The notes: generated by a model from the sequence alone, not told the origin. Shown: positions 6,867-15,747, counted from the stretch's first letter. The stretch is 41,537 nt of DNA from an uncultured Eubacterium sp. (GCF_934561735.1 NZ_CAKTGT010000012.1:1-41537), one strand, 5' to 3'. Translations and numbers: made by a program.

Positions 6867-8732
6867 TTATTCTGCCGAAACAGTATTGTCTGCATCCGAT
6901 GATGATGTGTTGCTGTCGGTAGATTGGTTAGGCTGTGCAACCTTCAATTTCTTAACTGCACCGTTATATTTTTTAACGGTTGAAGAAGATGTAAATTCTT
7001 TTTCTTTTTTGCTTTTAAGGTCGGTTTCGCAATCGTAAAGATACTTTGGCTGTTTGCTGATAAAGAACATAATATGGCAACCGTATTTTGAATCGACAAT
7101 ACCGGTGTCGCCGTATTTTCTTGAATCATCCATAGACCAATCATTGAAGTTTTCTACCATAGTACCCTGAGTAACACCGCCGTAATAGCCGCCGTAAGTA
7201 CCCGATGAACCGCTTGAAAGCGAAGCTGTATCCTTTGAATATTTTTCTGCGAGTTTGGCAAACTCATATTCTGTTTTACCGCTTTCGTTATATTTATCAA
7301 GAATCTTTTGTGCTTTTTTTCTTGCCTCGGCAAGTTGTTCGTCTGTAAGTGTAACATCCGATTTTGAAGTGTCAACTCCGTCAGGCATAACGAGAATTTG
7401 ACGAACGGAATATACTTCTTCTTTGTCAGGCTCAGGCTGAGAAACCTTGTAAAGAATATAAACAGTCTTATTTTCGGAGTCGTCAAAAGCCTTAACTTCG
7501 CCGATTTTTGTGTTTTCGTCAAAAAGCCAGTTAATGCCTTCTTCAACCAAAGCATCCTCTTTTGCGGTAATTGAAACTTCAATATTAGAGGTTAAAATAT
7601 CCACACATGAATCTGCATCTTCTACATAGCCCTGTTGAACATAGCTGTCAATCAACGACTTGCAAGCCTTTGGAAGAATTTTTTTCATATCATCTTCAGA
7701 CTTAATTTGTTCTGCATACTTATTGCACTTTTCAAATGTTGACTTGCCGTCATCATCGTCATAAGGAACCTGGAGATATGCAAATGTTACATTTTCATAA
7801 TCTTCCTTGTTTTCTTTGTAATATTTTTTTACTTCCTTATCCGAAACCTTTCGGTTAACGGAAAGCTGTTGATAATAGTTTTGTGCAATATAACTTTGTA
7901 CAAGCATTTTTTTGATGGTTGCGTAACCGCAATAATCACCGTAGGTATCGGAAAGGAATTGGTCAACCGAAACATTTTCGCTTGTGGCATTAGCTTTAAT
8001 CGAAGAAAGATTTTCCTTAACTTGTTTTTTCTGTGCGGAAGTCAATGTAATGCCTTCCTCAACTGCCTTTTCGTAATAAGTGGTGATATACTGAATTTGG
8101 TTAACGGTTTCATCCTTAAAGAACTGTGCCCAAGTAACCTCTTTGCCATCGCTGTTTGTTGTTGTTTGCTTATTATAGTCTGCGGTAGTGTCAAGGTCAT
8201 AATAGCCGTAGTTTGCATAAGTAATATAGTTTTGAGTAACGCAGGTATAATAATAATTATACATACCGATTGATATCGGTGTATCGTCGATTTTAAGTGC
8301 AATGTTACCCGGATTCATTTTTTCGTTTGAATTCGGCCTTGTATAATAAAATGTACCGAAAACGGCAAGAACCGCAATAACGGCTGCCAAAATAATCGAA
8401 ATAAGAATAAATTGAACCTTGTCACCCTTAATTCCGCTTGTCTTTGCAGGTGAATCCTGCGGCGTAATCGGAGTTGCCTTTTTCGGTCTTTCGGCAGTTT
8501 CATACTTAGCCGACTCCGGAATATGAATTTCAAACACATCATTTTCTATAACATTGCTGTTGAGTGTTTGAGCCTCGCCGTCAAACTTCCAATTATCGTT
8601 TTCTTCATAAGCAGGAGTTGCCTCGGTATTGTCTACCTCTTGTATTTTTTCGGCAGGCTGCTCGATTTTTTCATCGTGTCCATCAGATGAATTAAGATTT
8701 TCGTTTTTAAGATTCAAATCTTTTTCGTCCAC
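6867..8732 (-). CDS. Membrane-anchored parvulin-type peptidyl-prolyl isomerase, paralogue
   Basis: A 621-residue foldase-like protein with the same plan as its downstream neighbour. It has an acidic, low-complexity cytoplasmic region (1 to about 105), one transmembrane helix (107-129), a helical extracytoplasmic region with several tyrosine-rich stretches, and a parvulin domain. That domain starts at VYSVRQILVM, has a glycine/serine/tyrosine-rich loop, and ends at the YGCHIMFF motif. The two proteins share plan and motif order but differ strongly in sequence, so the duplication is old or the two have different clients. I chose the GTG at 8732 because TAGGAG lies 7 bases upstream; frame codons further 5' overlap the promoter. 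Threonine/serine-rich C-terminal tail. Confidence 0.83.
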   Translation of the reverse strand: MDEKDLNLKNENLNSSDGHDEKIEQPAEKIQEVDNTEATPAYEENDNWKFDGEAQTLNSNVIENDVFEIHIPESAKYETAERPKKATPITPQDSPAKTSGIKGDKVQFILISIILAAVIAVLAVFGTFYYTRPNSNEKMNPGNIALKIDDTPISIGMYNYYYTCVTQNYITYANYGYYDLDTTADYNKQTTTNSDGKEVTWAQFFKDETVNQIQYITTYYEKAVEEGITLTSAQKKQVKENLSSIKANATSENVSVDQFLSDTYGDYCGYATIKKMLVQSYIAQNYYQQLSVNRKVSDKEVKKYYKENKEDYENVTFAYLQVPYDDDDGKSTFEKCNKYAEQIKSEDDMKKILPKACKSLIDSYVQQGYVEDADSCVDILTSNIEVSITAKEDALVEEGINWLFDENTKIGEVKAFDDSENKTVYILYKVSQPEPDKEEVYSVRQILVMPDGVDTSKSDVTLTDEQLAEARKKAQKILDKYNESGKTEYEFAKLAEKYSKDTASLSSGSSGTYGGYYGGVTQGTMVENFNDWSMDDSRKYGDTGIVDSKYGCHIMFFISKQPKYLYDCETDLKSKKEKEFTSSSTVKKYNGAVKKLKVAQPNQSTDSNTSSSDADNTVSAE

Positions 8733-8766
8733 AAAATCACTCCTAAAATATAATAAATACTCATAA

Positions 8767-8795
8767 ATTATACAACACTTTGCCGTCATTTGCAA
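8767..8795 (-). promoter_or_regulatory. Sigma-A promoter for the foldase pair
   Basis: On the minus strand, TTGCAA, 17 bases, TATAAT, 34 bases before the GTG start of the first foldase gene. Confidence 0.8.
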
Positions 8796-8853
8796 TAGTT
8801 ATATTATATATTAATTATAAATATAATGTAAAATGAATGTTAATAAATATTTC

Positions 8854-8882
8854 TTGCATTAATAAATACAATATGTTATTAT
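8854..8882 (+). promoter_or_regulatory. Candidate promoter for the O-antigen-ligase-like gene
   Basis: TTGCAT, 17 bases, TATTAT, ending 53 bases before the start codon and divergent from the foldase promoter. Confidence 0.6.
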
Positions 8883-8935
8883 CATTGCATAAATAAAAAC
8901 ATTACAAAATCAGACAAAATTTTTAAGGTGACAAT

Positions 8936-10297
8936 ATGACTGTTACAGTTGCTAAAGATGACAAAAAGTTGTTTGGATGGTTGCTTGTAATCATCGGAAC
9001 ATCTTTTATATTGCCTGAATACATTGCTCCGCTTTTTGTTTTTTTCTTTTACATTCCGTTTTTGATTCATTTTAAAAAGACGGGCAGAAATGCAAAAATC
9101 GGCAATTTAGGCAAGGCATTTATGGCATATATGTGCTATATGCTTATATCGGGAATATGGAGCAACACACATATTCTTTCTTCCCTGATAGGGCTTTTGT
9201 GGATGGGCTGCTTTTTGTTTTACATAGAAATTGCAAATACGGTAAACACAAAAGACAAACTGAAAAACGCAATATCTGCACTCAACATATCCTCTGGGGT
9301 TATCGGACTTATTGCCGTGCTTGAATTTGTGACATACAATCTTACAAAATATTTTGACGGATTTAATTTTACAATTTCAAACCCGCTTTACTACAGCATA
9401 AACGATTGGATTTTCAGTCTTTTCCCGTTTGAAATCATCAACAGTCCGTATCTGTCAAGATCATCGGCAACATTTGACAATCCGCTTATTTTGGCAACAT
9501 TTCTCATTATAACCACTCCGTTTTGTGCATTTTCATCGGTATATTTTAAGCAATCAAAGCACAGAAAACTCAGCAGAATTTGCTTTGCATTTTCACTTCT
9601 CGGCATATTATGCACTGAATCGAGAGGTGCATATATAGCGGTAGCTTTGTCGCTGATAACACTGCTCATCAGCAACAAAAAGATATTTCAAAAGCTGTTG
9701 CCGTTTATGTTTTTGCTTGCTGTAGGTATTCCGCTTACCATAGCCTTGAGATACAAAAACAACTCATCAGGCAACGAATTTTTGGCATCAAACAACAACA
9801 GATTTGCAATTTGGCAAGTATGCGCAGACCTGTTTAAAGAGCATTGGTTTGTGGGTATGGGAGCCGGAACGGAAAACATCCATCAGGAAATCATTGCACG
9901 AATCGGCATCAACCGCACACATGCACACAATCTGTTTCTCGAAATTGCCACAGAGGACGGCATTGTGGGAATTGCACTTGCGATTTTCATCGTTGTTGTT
10001 TTTGCAAAAAATCTGTTTAAGCTTTTCTATTTGAAAAACAACGCATACAGACCTTATGCAGTGCTTTACACTTCATCAATAATCGGATTCATAACAATGT
10101 CGCTGTACGAGCACACATTGCAATCCCCAAAAGAGATGATGATATTTTTTATCCTGTTAGGTTTTGCCGAAGCAACGCTTCGCATGGCAGAGGGCAACAT
10201 TCAGTTATCACATGAAGAAAAAAATATCTTTGAAGACTTCACGGAACAAGATTATATCACCGATGAAGACGAAGAAAAAGAATCTATAACAAAATAG
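8936..10297 (+). CDS. O-antigen ligase/polymerase-like (Wzy_C) membrane protein
   Basis: A 453-residue polytopic protein with about 11 hydrophobic segments. Two features identify the O-antigen ligase/polymerase superfamily: an ESRGAY motif near residue 230, and a large loop ending in an HAHNLFLEIATEDG stretch near residues 325-338, the conserved Wzy_C pattern. Family members join or polymerise undecaprenyl-linked glycans at the outer face of the membrane, making capsule, teichuronic-type or other surface polysaccharides. The C-terminal 40 residues are acidic and soluble. No glycosyltransferase or flippase genes sit nearby, so the glycan it acts on is unknown; related bicarbonate-transporter-like proteins (IctB) are a less likely alternative. 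Start ATG at 8936 follows AAGGTGAC. Monocistronic, ending in a strong terminator. Confidence 0.8.
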   Translation: MTVTVAKDDKKLFGWLLVIIGTSFILPEYIAPLFVFFFYIPFLIHFKKTGRNAKIGNLGKAFMAYMCYMLISGIWSNTHILSSLIGLLWMGCFLFYIEIANTVNTKDKLKNAISALNISSGVIGLIAVLEFVTYNLTKYFDGFNFTISNPLYYSINDWIFSLFPFEIINSPYLSRSSATFDNPLILATFLIITTPFCAFSSVYFKQSKHRKLSRICFAFSLLGILCTESRGAYIAVALSLITLLISNKKIFQKLLPFMFLLAVGIPLTIALRYKNNSSGNEFLASNNNRFAIWQVCADLFKEHWFVGMGAGTENIHQEIIARIGINRTHAHNLFLEIATEDGIVGIALAIFIVVVFAKNLFKLFYLKNNAYRPYAVLYTSSIIGFITMSLYEHTLQSPKEMMIFFILLGFAEATLRMAEGNIQLSHEEKNIFEDFTEQDYITDEDEEKESITK

Positions 10298-10306
10298 ACA
10301 AATAAA

Positions 10307-10337
10307 AAATGCAGAGCCAAGCGGCTCTGCATTTTTA
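10307..10337. terminator. Bidirectional terminator between ligase-like gene and ferredoxin
   Basis: AAATGCAGAGCC pairs with GGCTCTGCATTT around a four-base loop. A-tract and T-tract flank it, serving the convergent genes on both strands. Confidence 0.9.
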
Positions 10338-10352
10338 ACTATTTTATTTATC

Positions 10353-10523
10353 TTATGCCTGACTAGGAGCGTCTACAGGGCAAACACCTGCACATGCTCC
10401 GCATTCGATGCAAGCATCAGCATCGATTACATACTTGCTGTCACCCTCTGAAATAGCAGAAACAGGACATTCAGCTGCACATGCTCCGCATGAAATGCAT
10501 TCGTCTGAAATTGCGTAAGCCAT
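10353..10523 (-). CDS. 2[4Fe-4S] ferredoxin, clostridial type
   Basis: A 56-residue protein, the normal size for clostridial ferredoxins. Cys9, Cys12, Cys15 and Cys19-Pro form the first cluster motif; Cys38, Cys41, Cys44 and Cys48-Pro form the second. Such ferredoxins carry low-potential electrons for pyruvate:ferredoxin oxidoreductase, hydrogenase and Rnf-type complexes in the cytoplasm of anaerobes. The ATG at 10523 follows a perfect AGGAGGT, 8 bases away; further 5' codons in frame lie before this site. The gene stands alone with its own promoter and a shared terminator, which fits a highly expressed general electron carrier rather than a dedicated partner. Confidence 0.95.
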   Translation of the reverse strand: MAYAISDECISCGACAAECPVSAISEGDSKYVIDADACIECGACAGVCPVDAPSQA

Positions 10524-10577
10524 TATACAATACCTCCTAATTAGATTAATAGCAATTTTCCAAATTCTATTGACTTT

Positions 10578-10606
10578 AATATAGCATTGAACAATCAAAA
10601 ATGCAA
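10578..10606 (-). promoter_or_regulatory. Sigma-A promoter for the ferredoxin gene
   Basis: On the minus strand, TTGCAT, 17 bases, TATATT, located 54 bases before the ferredoxin start codon. Confidence 0.7.
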
Positions 10607-10656
10607 TAGTTTTTTAGTAAAAATTAATCAATTGTTTAAAATTATATATATACTTA

Positions 10657-11478
10657 TTATTTATTTTTTACAATTTTTACCTCGTCACGGCTGACTGTTA
10701 CAGGTGCCGAACCTTCCACAGCGTCATCAGGCAAAACCTTGAGTTTGCCGGTAAGCAATGCAACTTCAACAACTTTACCTCTGTTGTTGCGACCCCATTC
10801 AACGGTTGAACCTACGCGAGGAGTGATTTTTTCAAGATACTCATACGAATTTTGCTCATATTTGAGGCAGCACATAAGTCTGCCGCAACAACCGCTGATT
10901 TTTGTAGGAGAAAGAGAAAGACCTTGGTCCTTAACCATTTTGATTGAAACCGAATGAAAATCGTTGAGAAATGTTGAGCAACAAAACGGTCTGCCGCACA
11001 CACCGAGTCCGCCAACCATTTTTGCCTCGTCACGAACACCGATTTGGCGAAGTTCAATACGGGTGTGGAATGTTGAAGAAAGATCTTTGACAAGTTCTCT
11101 GAAATCCACCCTGCCGTCTGCCGTAAAGTAAAATACGATTTTTGAAGTGTCAAATGTATACTCAACCTCAGTGAGGTTCATTTCAAGATTATGAGCGGCA
11201 ATTTTCTTTTTGCAAATATCAAATGCCTGCTTTTCGGAAGCCTTGTTTTTTTCAATTTGGGCAAGGTCTTTTTTTGTTGCAACCCTTTTTACGGGTTTAA
11301 GAGGAGACACGATTTCGTCATCGTTGACTTCCTTAACATCAAAAACCGCCGTTCCGTTTTCTATTCCTCTTGCGGTTTCAACGATTACAACATCATTTTC
11401 TTTAACATCGATACCGCGAGGGTCAAAATAATATGTTTTGCCTGTGTCCCTAAAGCGAACACCAACTACTTTTGTCAT
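10657..11478 (-). CDS. ricT: RicT/YaaT family protein (PSP1 domain)
   Basis: A 273-residue protein of the PSP1 family. Two cysteine groups are visible, GVCGRPFCC near residues 158-166 and GCCGRLMCC near 195-203. In Bacillus subtilis RicT (YaaT) works with RicA and RicF as an iron-sulphur complex that controls RNase Y and so affects competence, biofilm and Spo0A-dependent sporulation. The ATG at 11478 follows GGAG at a good distance; an ATG at 11511 overlapping the holB stop lacks a ribosome binding site. It follows holB directly, as yaaT does in B. subtilis, which supports the assignment. RicA and RicF are not in the window. Confidence 0.88.
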   Translation of the reverse strand: MTKVVGVRFRDTGKTYYFDPRGIDVKENDVVIVETARGIENGTAVFDVKEVNDDEIVSPLKPVKRVATKKDLAQIEKNKASEKQAFDICKKKIAAHNLEMNLTEVEYTFDTSKIVFYFTADGRVDFRELVKDLSSTFHTRIELRQIGVRDEAKMVGGLGVCGRPFCCSTFLNDFHSVSIKMVKDQGLSLSPTKISGCCGRLMCCLKYEQNSYEYLEKITPRVGSTVEWGRNNRGKVVEVALLTGKLKVLPDDAVEGSAPVTVSRDEVKIVKNK

Positions 11479-11513
11479 ATGTATATCTCCATTCAAGAGC
11501 CGAAGGCTCATTA

Positions 11514-12497
11514 TTATCTTCCTATTGCACGGCGAAAATCATAACAAACCTTTGTGATAAGGATTGCGTTATTGCCGTTTTTCAGCGTTAAATCAAGCAG
11601 ATTTTCGCACGCCGAAATCAAATTCATCAGCTTTTTTTTGCTGAAGTCGGTGGCAAGCTTAGCCACGGTTTTCCTTTGCCCCGAAAGGACATCGGAATTT
11701 TTTGAATAAACAAGTGCATCCCTGAAAACCGTTTTGAGTAATGTAAGAGAAGAAACAAGAGTTTCCCTGTCCTTATCAAACACAGAACACACTTTGAGAA
11801 GCGAATACTCGTCATTGCTTGCAAGAGCGTTGCACACATCAACGGCTATACCGCTTATTTTTGAAAGTTTGCTGTCACCGAGGCTTTCTATTGCTTTGCC
11901 GATATTTCCGCCCCATACGGCACACGCTTTGAGTGCTTCGTCATAATCGGCATTTTCGTCTTTTGAACAAATATATTTTGCTCCGAGAACCTCGTTGACT
12001 CCCTCAAGAGTAAGAACAACGCTTCTTGAAAGTACGGTTTCAAGAAGGGCGGATTTGTTGGTAACGGTCAAAATAAACATTGCGTACTTAGGCGGTTCTT
12101 CAAGAACCTTGAGAAGTGCATTTTGTGCATTCTCGTTCATACACTGGCAATTACCCAAAATATATATTTTATAATCAGCCTCATTCGGTTGCATATAAAC
12201 ATTTTCTTTTACATCACGAACAACATCAACATGAAACGACCTTGCACCGCCCGTTGCACTGTATTCGTAAATATCGGGATGAACGCCCTTGAGTACCTTT
12301 GAGCACTGAGGGCAATTTCTGCAAGGCTTATTTTCGCCCTTGCACAAAAGGTTGAGTGCGATTTCACGGGCAAAAGTGCGTTTGCCGAGTCCCTCATCAC
12401 CCTCAATAACTATTGCGTGAGGCAATCTGCCCGACGCCTGAAGAAAAGAGAGCTGTTCTTTAACCTTTTCATTTCCCACAAAATCTTCAAAATTCAA
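11514..12497 (-). CDS. holB: DNA polymerase III subunit delta' (clamp loader)
   Basis: A 327-residue AAA+ clamp-loader subunit. The N-terminal NTP-binding fold has a GDEGLGKRT P-loop near residues 34-42. A zinc-binding group of cysteines follows (CKG...CRNCPQC). An ALLKVLEEPP motif near residue 125 is characteristic of delta'. With DnaX and HolA it opens and loads the beta clamp in the replisome. I chose the TTG at 12497 because AAGGAGGG lies 6-7 bases upstream and the protein then begins with the usual short helix before GNEKVKEQL. It lies 20 bases downstream of the AEC transporter and just ahead of ricT, giving the classical holB-ricT pair. Confidence 0.92.
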   Translation of the reverse strand: MNFEDFVGNEKVKEQLSFLQASGRLPHAIVIEGDEGLGKRTFAREIALNLLCKGENKPCRNCPQCSKVLKGVHPDIYEYSATGGARSFHVDVVRDVKENVYMQPNEADYKIYILGNCQCMNENAQNALLKVLEEPPKYAMFILTVTNKSALLETVLSRSVVLTLEGVNEVLGAKYICSKDENADYDEALKACAVWGGNIGKAIESLGDSKLSKISGIAVDVCNALASNDEYSLLKVCSVFDKDRETLVSSLTLLKTVFRDALVYSKNSDVLSGQRKTVAKLATDFSKKKLMNLISACENLLDLTLKNGNNAILITKVCYDFRRAIGR

Positions 12498-12517
12498 GGC
12501 AAGCCCTCCTTTTTTTA

Positions 12518-13453
12518 TCAAATAATCTGTGCCAAAGCAACTATAACCGGCATTGTGATAACGGACAAAATGCTTGTTTGCCCCACAAGTTCGGATGAAA
12601 GTGCCGTGTCATTGTCGTACTTTGCGGCATACATCGCCGTGTTTGTTGCAACGGGTGCCGATGCCGAAATTGTAAGTGCCGTGAGCATATTGCCCTTAAC
12701 GCCGATAAGTTTGAACACAAACAGCATAATAACAGGGATAACTACAAGGCGAATGAGCGACACAAAATAAACTTCTTTTTTTGCAAAAATATTTTTGAAA
12801 TTACAGTTTGCAAAAAATGTACCGAATACAATCATTGCCATAGGTGAATTGCAAGCACCCACTCTTGCCAATGTGTCCATCAAAAATTCAGGCAACCTAA
12901 CCTGCAACAAGAACAGCGGAATAGCAATCAACACGCTGATTGAACCCGGATTGAGAATAATATGCTTAATACTGATTTTTGCGGTTTTGCCCGATATTTC
13001 CCTAATACCGTAGGTGAAAGCAAGGATGTTAAACACCGCAACATAACATGAGGAATAAAATACACCTTCCTCACCCGCAACGCTTTGTGCAAGAGGCAAA
13101 GCCAAAAATGCGGCATTTGAAAACACGATTGCATAGTGATAAACTCCGCGTTCGAGTGCGCTTCTTTTTTTGAAGCAAAATTCGGCAATTCCCATGCCGA
13201 GAAAATGAGTTAAAAAAGCGAGCACAAAGGACACAAGAAGTCCCACAATATGCTCTTTTGTTCTTTCCATTGAAAGAAATGAATTGATAATTGCAACAGG
13301 CAATATCATATTGAAAAGCAAATCAACAAGCTTGGTTGCATCGGCTTTTACAAATATTTTTGACTTATCCGCAACGAAACCCACTGCGGAAATCAAATAA
13401 AGAATAACAACCTGAACGGCAACCGTTTGCAAATTGCTTAAAAATCCGGTCAT
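12518..13453 (-). CDS. AEC family transporter (auxin efflux carrier family)
   Basis: A 311-residue protein with about ten hydrophobic helices in two blocks of five, the standard AEC architecture. The first block opens with an SAVGFVADK segment near residue 25. The second block has the small-residue-rich APVATNTAMYAAKY stretch near residue 275, a family hallmark in the substrate helix. Bacterial members carry malate, malonate or other small organic anions; the substrate here cannot be deduced. The start has AGAGGT 7 bases upstream. It sits between an unknown membrane protein (11 bases) and holB (20 bases) in a minus-strand run that starts with citrate synthase, so export or uptake of a carboxylate linked to citrate metabolism is possible but only a guess. 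Confidence 0.88.
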   Translation of the reverse strand: MTGFLSNLQTVAVQVVILYLISAVGFVADKSKIFVKADATKLVDLLFNMILPVAIINSFLSMERTKEHIVGLLVSFVLAFLTHFLGMGIAEFCFKKRSALERGVYHYAIVFSNAAFLALPLAQSVAGEEGVFYSSCYVAVFNILAFTYGIREISGKTAKISIKHIILNPGSISVLIAIPLFLLQVRLPEFLMDTLARVGACNSPMAMIVFGTFFANCNFKNIFAKKEVYFVSLIRLVVIPVIMLFVFKLIGVKGNMLTALTISASAPVATNTAMYAAKYDNDTALSSELVGQTSILSVITMPVIVALAQII

Positions 13454-13464
13454 TAAAAATACCT

Positions 13465-14256
13465 CTAATCTGTTTTAGTATGTGAAAGAATGTTTTTCTC
13501 AAGAAAATACGCAAAAACGCCGTTAAATAAAATCGACAAAGACAAAACGGAACTCCGTTCAAGCAAAGCCGTTTGTCCACCCAAAATATCACAAAAAGTG
13601 CAAATAAAATACAAAACGGCAAAATAGGCAAAACATCTAAAAGAGAAAACAGAACAGGCAGAAGCTCCGTTCTTACCGTCAACCTCTTTGGCGAAAAAGT
13701 AAAACGCCGCAATGCACGATATCACCGCTATGTACTTAACTGCTTCTGTTTGCGAAAAGCTCTGCCCTATGTCGGACAAAAGTGCAATTCCGTTTGACAA
13801 TGCCCACAAAAGCGGGAAAGCGTTGAGAAGTTTCAATTCTCTGAAATCATACCTTGTGTTTTTACCGAACGACAGCGACACCATAATCATACAGGCGGCA
13901 CTTACAAGGGCAAACAAGCCCTCAAATCCGATAACCAACGCACCGACGGCAACATTGTATCCTCCGTCTTGAACAACGGAATAAAGTGTGAGTGAATCGG
14001 ATACAAAATCAACAAAAAAGCCGACAGAAGCCAAAATCGAGAAAAACGAAATATGGAATTTATTTTCAAAAACGAAAGCGTCGGCAAACTTTTTTTGCCC
14101 GAATGTTTCCGCTCCGATAAGAACAATTCCGATAACAACCGCCGCAAAAAATCCGACGGTAAGAAAAACGGACTCAAAAGCAAAAACGGATATTGCTTTT
14201 AAAACTATTGCAATTACAAAAAGAAGCAATGATATTTGAGAATATCCGATTTTCAC
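13465..14256 (-). CDS. Hypothetical polytopic membrane protein
   Basis: I recognise no family. The 263-residue protein has seven or eight hydrophobic segments. It starts MKIGYSQISLLL and has a notable FGQKKFADAFVFENK hydrophilic loop after helix two. A second loop (KNTRYDFRELKLLN) lies mid-protein, with a SDIGQSFSQTEAVKY stretch near residue 180 and a last helix before a short basic tail. No catalytic or cofactor motif is visible. The GTG start at 14256 has GGGGGAG close upstream. It lies 25 bases after citrate synthase and 11 bases before the AEC gene, so it is almost certainly co-transcribed with them. Its compact loops and absence of charged helix residues suggest a structural or sensory role rather than a transporter; uncertain. 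Confidence 0.65.
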   Translation of the reverse strand: MKIGYSQISLLLFVIAIVLKAISVFAFESVFLTVGFFAAVVIGIVLIGAETFGQKKFADAFVFENKFHISFFSILASVGFFVDFVSDSLTLYSVVQDGGYNVAVGALVIGFEGLFALVSAACMIMVSLSFGKNTRYDFRELKLLNAFPLLWALSNGIALLSDIGQSFSQTEAVKYIAVISCIAAFYFFAKEVDGKNGASACSVFSFRCFAYFAVLYFICTFCDILGGQTALLERSSVLSLSILFNGVFAYFLEKNILSHTKTD

Positions 14257-14281
14257 TCTTCTCCCCCGTTTCGTATAAAAA

Positions 14282-15649
14282 TCAGCGTTTATCCAAAGGA
14301 GTATATGCTCTGTACTTTGTTACGCTCTTGTATGCAGGACGCATAATCTTTGATGATGTGGTAAGTTCCTCAAGTCTGTGAGCACACCAACCCGCAACTC
14401 TTGCCGTTGCAAAAAGCGGAGTATACAAGTCTTCCGGAATACCGAGAACTCTGTAAACAAGTCCGCTGTACAAATCGACATTTGCACACATCGGCTTTTC
14501 CACTCCCTTAATTTCGGCAAACACCTGCGGAGTAAGACGCTCAATAGCATCAAGGGTCATAAATTCCTTTTCAAAGCCGTGGTCAAAGGCAAGTTTTTTG
14601 GCACTTCTTTTAAGAATAACGGCTCTCGGGTCGGAAAGAGTGTAAACGGCATGACCCATACCGTAGATAAGTCCCGAACCGTCGCCTGCTTCTTTTTTCA
14701 TAATTCTTGCAAGCATATCTCTGACCTGTGCGTCATCTGTTGAATCATCAAGATTTTCCATAATATATTCCATTTGGTGAGCAACCTTGATGTTGGCACC
14801 GCCGTGACGGGGACCTTTGAGAGAACCGAGGCCTGCCGTGATTGCGGAATATGTATCCGTGCCGCTTGATGTAAGCACACGGGTGGAGAATGTTGAGTTG
14901 TTACCGCCACCGTGGTCTGCATGAATCATAAGGCAAATATCAAGAAGTTTTGCTTCCTCATCGGTGTACTGCTTGTCTGAGCGGAGAAGACGCAAAATCG
15001 ACTCTGCGGTTGAAAGTTCCGGCTTGATAGGATGAAGATACATCGACTTGTTATAAAACGCTCTGCGCTTGATTTGATAAGCCGAGTTCATCATTGTAGG
15101 AAACTGTGCAATAAGTTGAAGCGACTGACGAAGAACATTAGGCGTTGAAATATCATCCGGATTTTCGTCATAAGAATAAAGACTCATAACACAGCGTGCC
15201 ATCTTGTTCATAATATCCTTTGACGGATGCTTCATAATCATATCTTCGATAAATTCGTCGGGCAAAGCTCGGCTTTTACCGAGGACATCTCTGATTTCCA
15301 CAATTTGGTCCTTTGACGGCAGACTGCCGAAAATAAGAAGCCAAACAACCTCTTCAAAGCCAAATCTGTTGTCGGCAACGCAATCGGCAATTATATCCTT
15401 AATGTCATAGCCTCGATATGAGAGTTTACCCTCTTTAGGGATACGCTCGTTATCAAGAATATAATAACCCTCAACGGATGAAACATGAGAAAGACCTGCC
15501 ATAACGCCTGTGCCGTCAGGGTTACGAAGTCCGCGTTTTACACGATATTTTTGAAAATCGCCGGGTTTAATACTGTTATTCTTTTCAAGTTCGCCGCACA
15601 AACCTGAAATATAATCCTGAGAAACTGATGAAATATAATGTGTTCCCAT
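14282..15649 (-). CDS. gltA: Citrate synthase
   Basis: A 455-residue citrate/2-methylcitrate synthase family enzyme that condenses acetyl-CoA with oxaloacetate. Visible active-site blocks are HADHGGGNNSTF near residues 243-254 (substrate-binding His), GSLKGPRHGGAN near 275-286, and GMGHAVYTLSDPRA near 328-341 (catalytic His). There is an N-terminal extension of about 60 residues before the RGYD motif, as in the longer Firmicute type. No aconitase or isocitrate dehydrogenase gene is adjacent. In fermentative clostridia the enzyme typically feeds glutamate synthesis. The ATG at 15649 follows AAAGGAGAAG. It leads a probable five-gene run with a perfect sigma-A promoter. 2-Methylcitrate synthase activity cannot be excluded from sequence alone. 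Confidence 0.92.
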   Translation of the reverse strand: MGTHYISSVSQDYISGLCGELEKNNSIKPGDFQKYRVKRGLRNPDGTGVMAGLSHVSSVEGYYILDNERIPKEGKLSYRGYDIKDIIADCVADNRFGFEEVVWLLIFGSLPSKDQIVEIRDVLGKSRALPDEFIEDMIMKHPSKDIMNKMARCVMSLYSYDENPDDISTPNVLRQSLQLIAQFPTMMNSAYQIKRRAFYNKSMYLHPIKPELSTAESILRLLRSDKQYTDEEAKLLDICLMIHADHGGGNNSTFSTRVLTSSGTDTYSAITAGLGSLKGPRHGGANIKVAHQMEYIMENLDDSTDDAQVRDMLARIMKKEAGDGSGLIYGMGHAVYTLSDPRAVILKRSAKKLAFDHGFEKEFMTLDAIERLTPQVFAEIKGVEKPMCANVDLYSGLVYRVLGIPEDLYTPLFATARVAGWCAHRLEELTTSSKIMRPAYKSVTKYRAYTPLDKR

Positions 15650-15718
15650 TTTACTTCTCCTTTCGATAAATTCAGAATACGGTTATATGCAATGCATAAA
15701 AAACCATTTTTAAAATAT

Positions 15719-15747
15719 ATTATACTAAATAATAAAATTTATGTCAA
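15719..15747 (-). promoter_or_regulatory. Consensus sigma-A promoter for gltA
   Basis: On the minus strand, TTGACA, 17 bases, TATAAT, both hexamers perfect. The -35 box lies next to the ribosome binding site of the divergent 45-codon ORF, so the two units share this region. Confidence 0.9.

Noticed and set aside
8042..8302. Threonine/isoleucine-rich frames antisense to the foldase genes
   Set aside because: They have no ribosome binding sites and their composition simply mirrors the codon pattern of the foldase genes.
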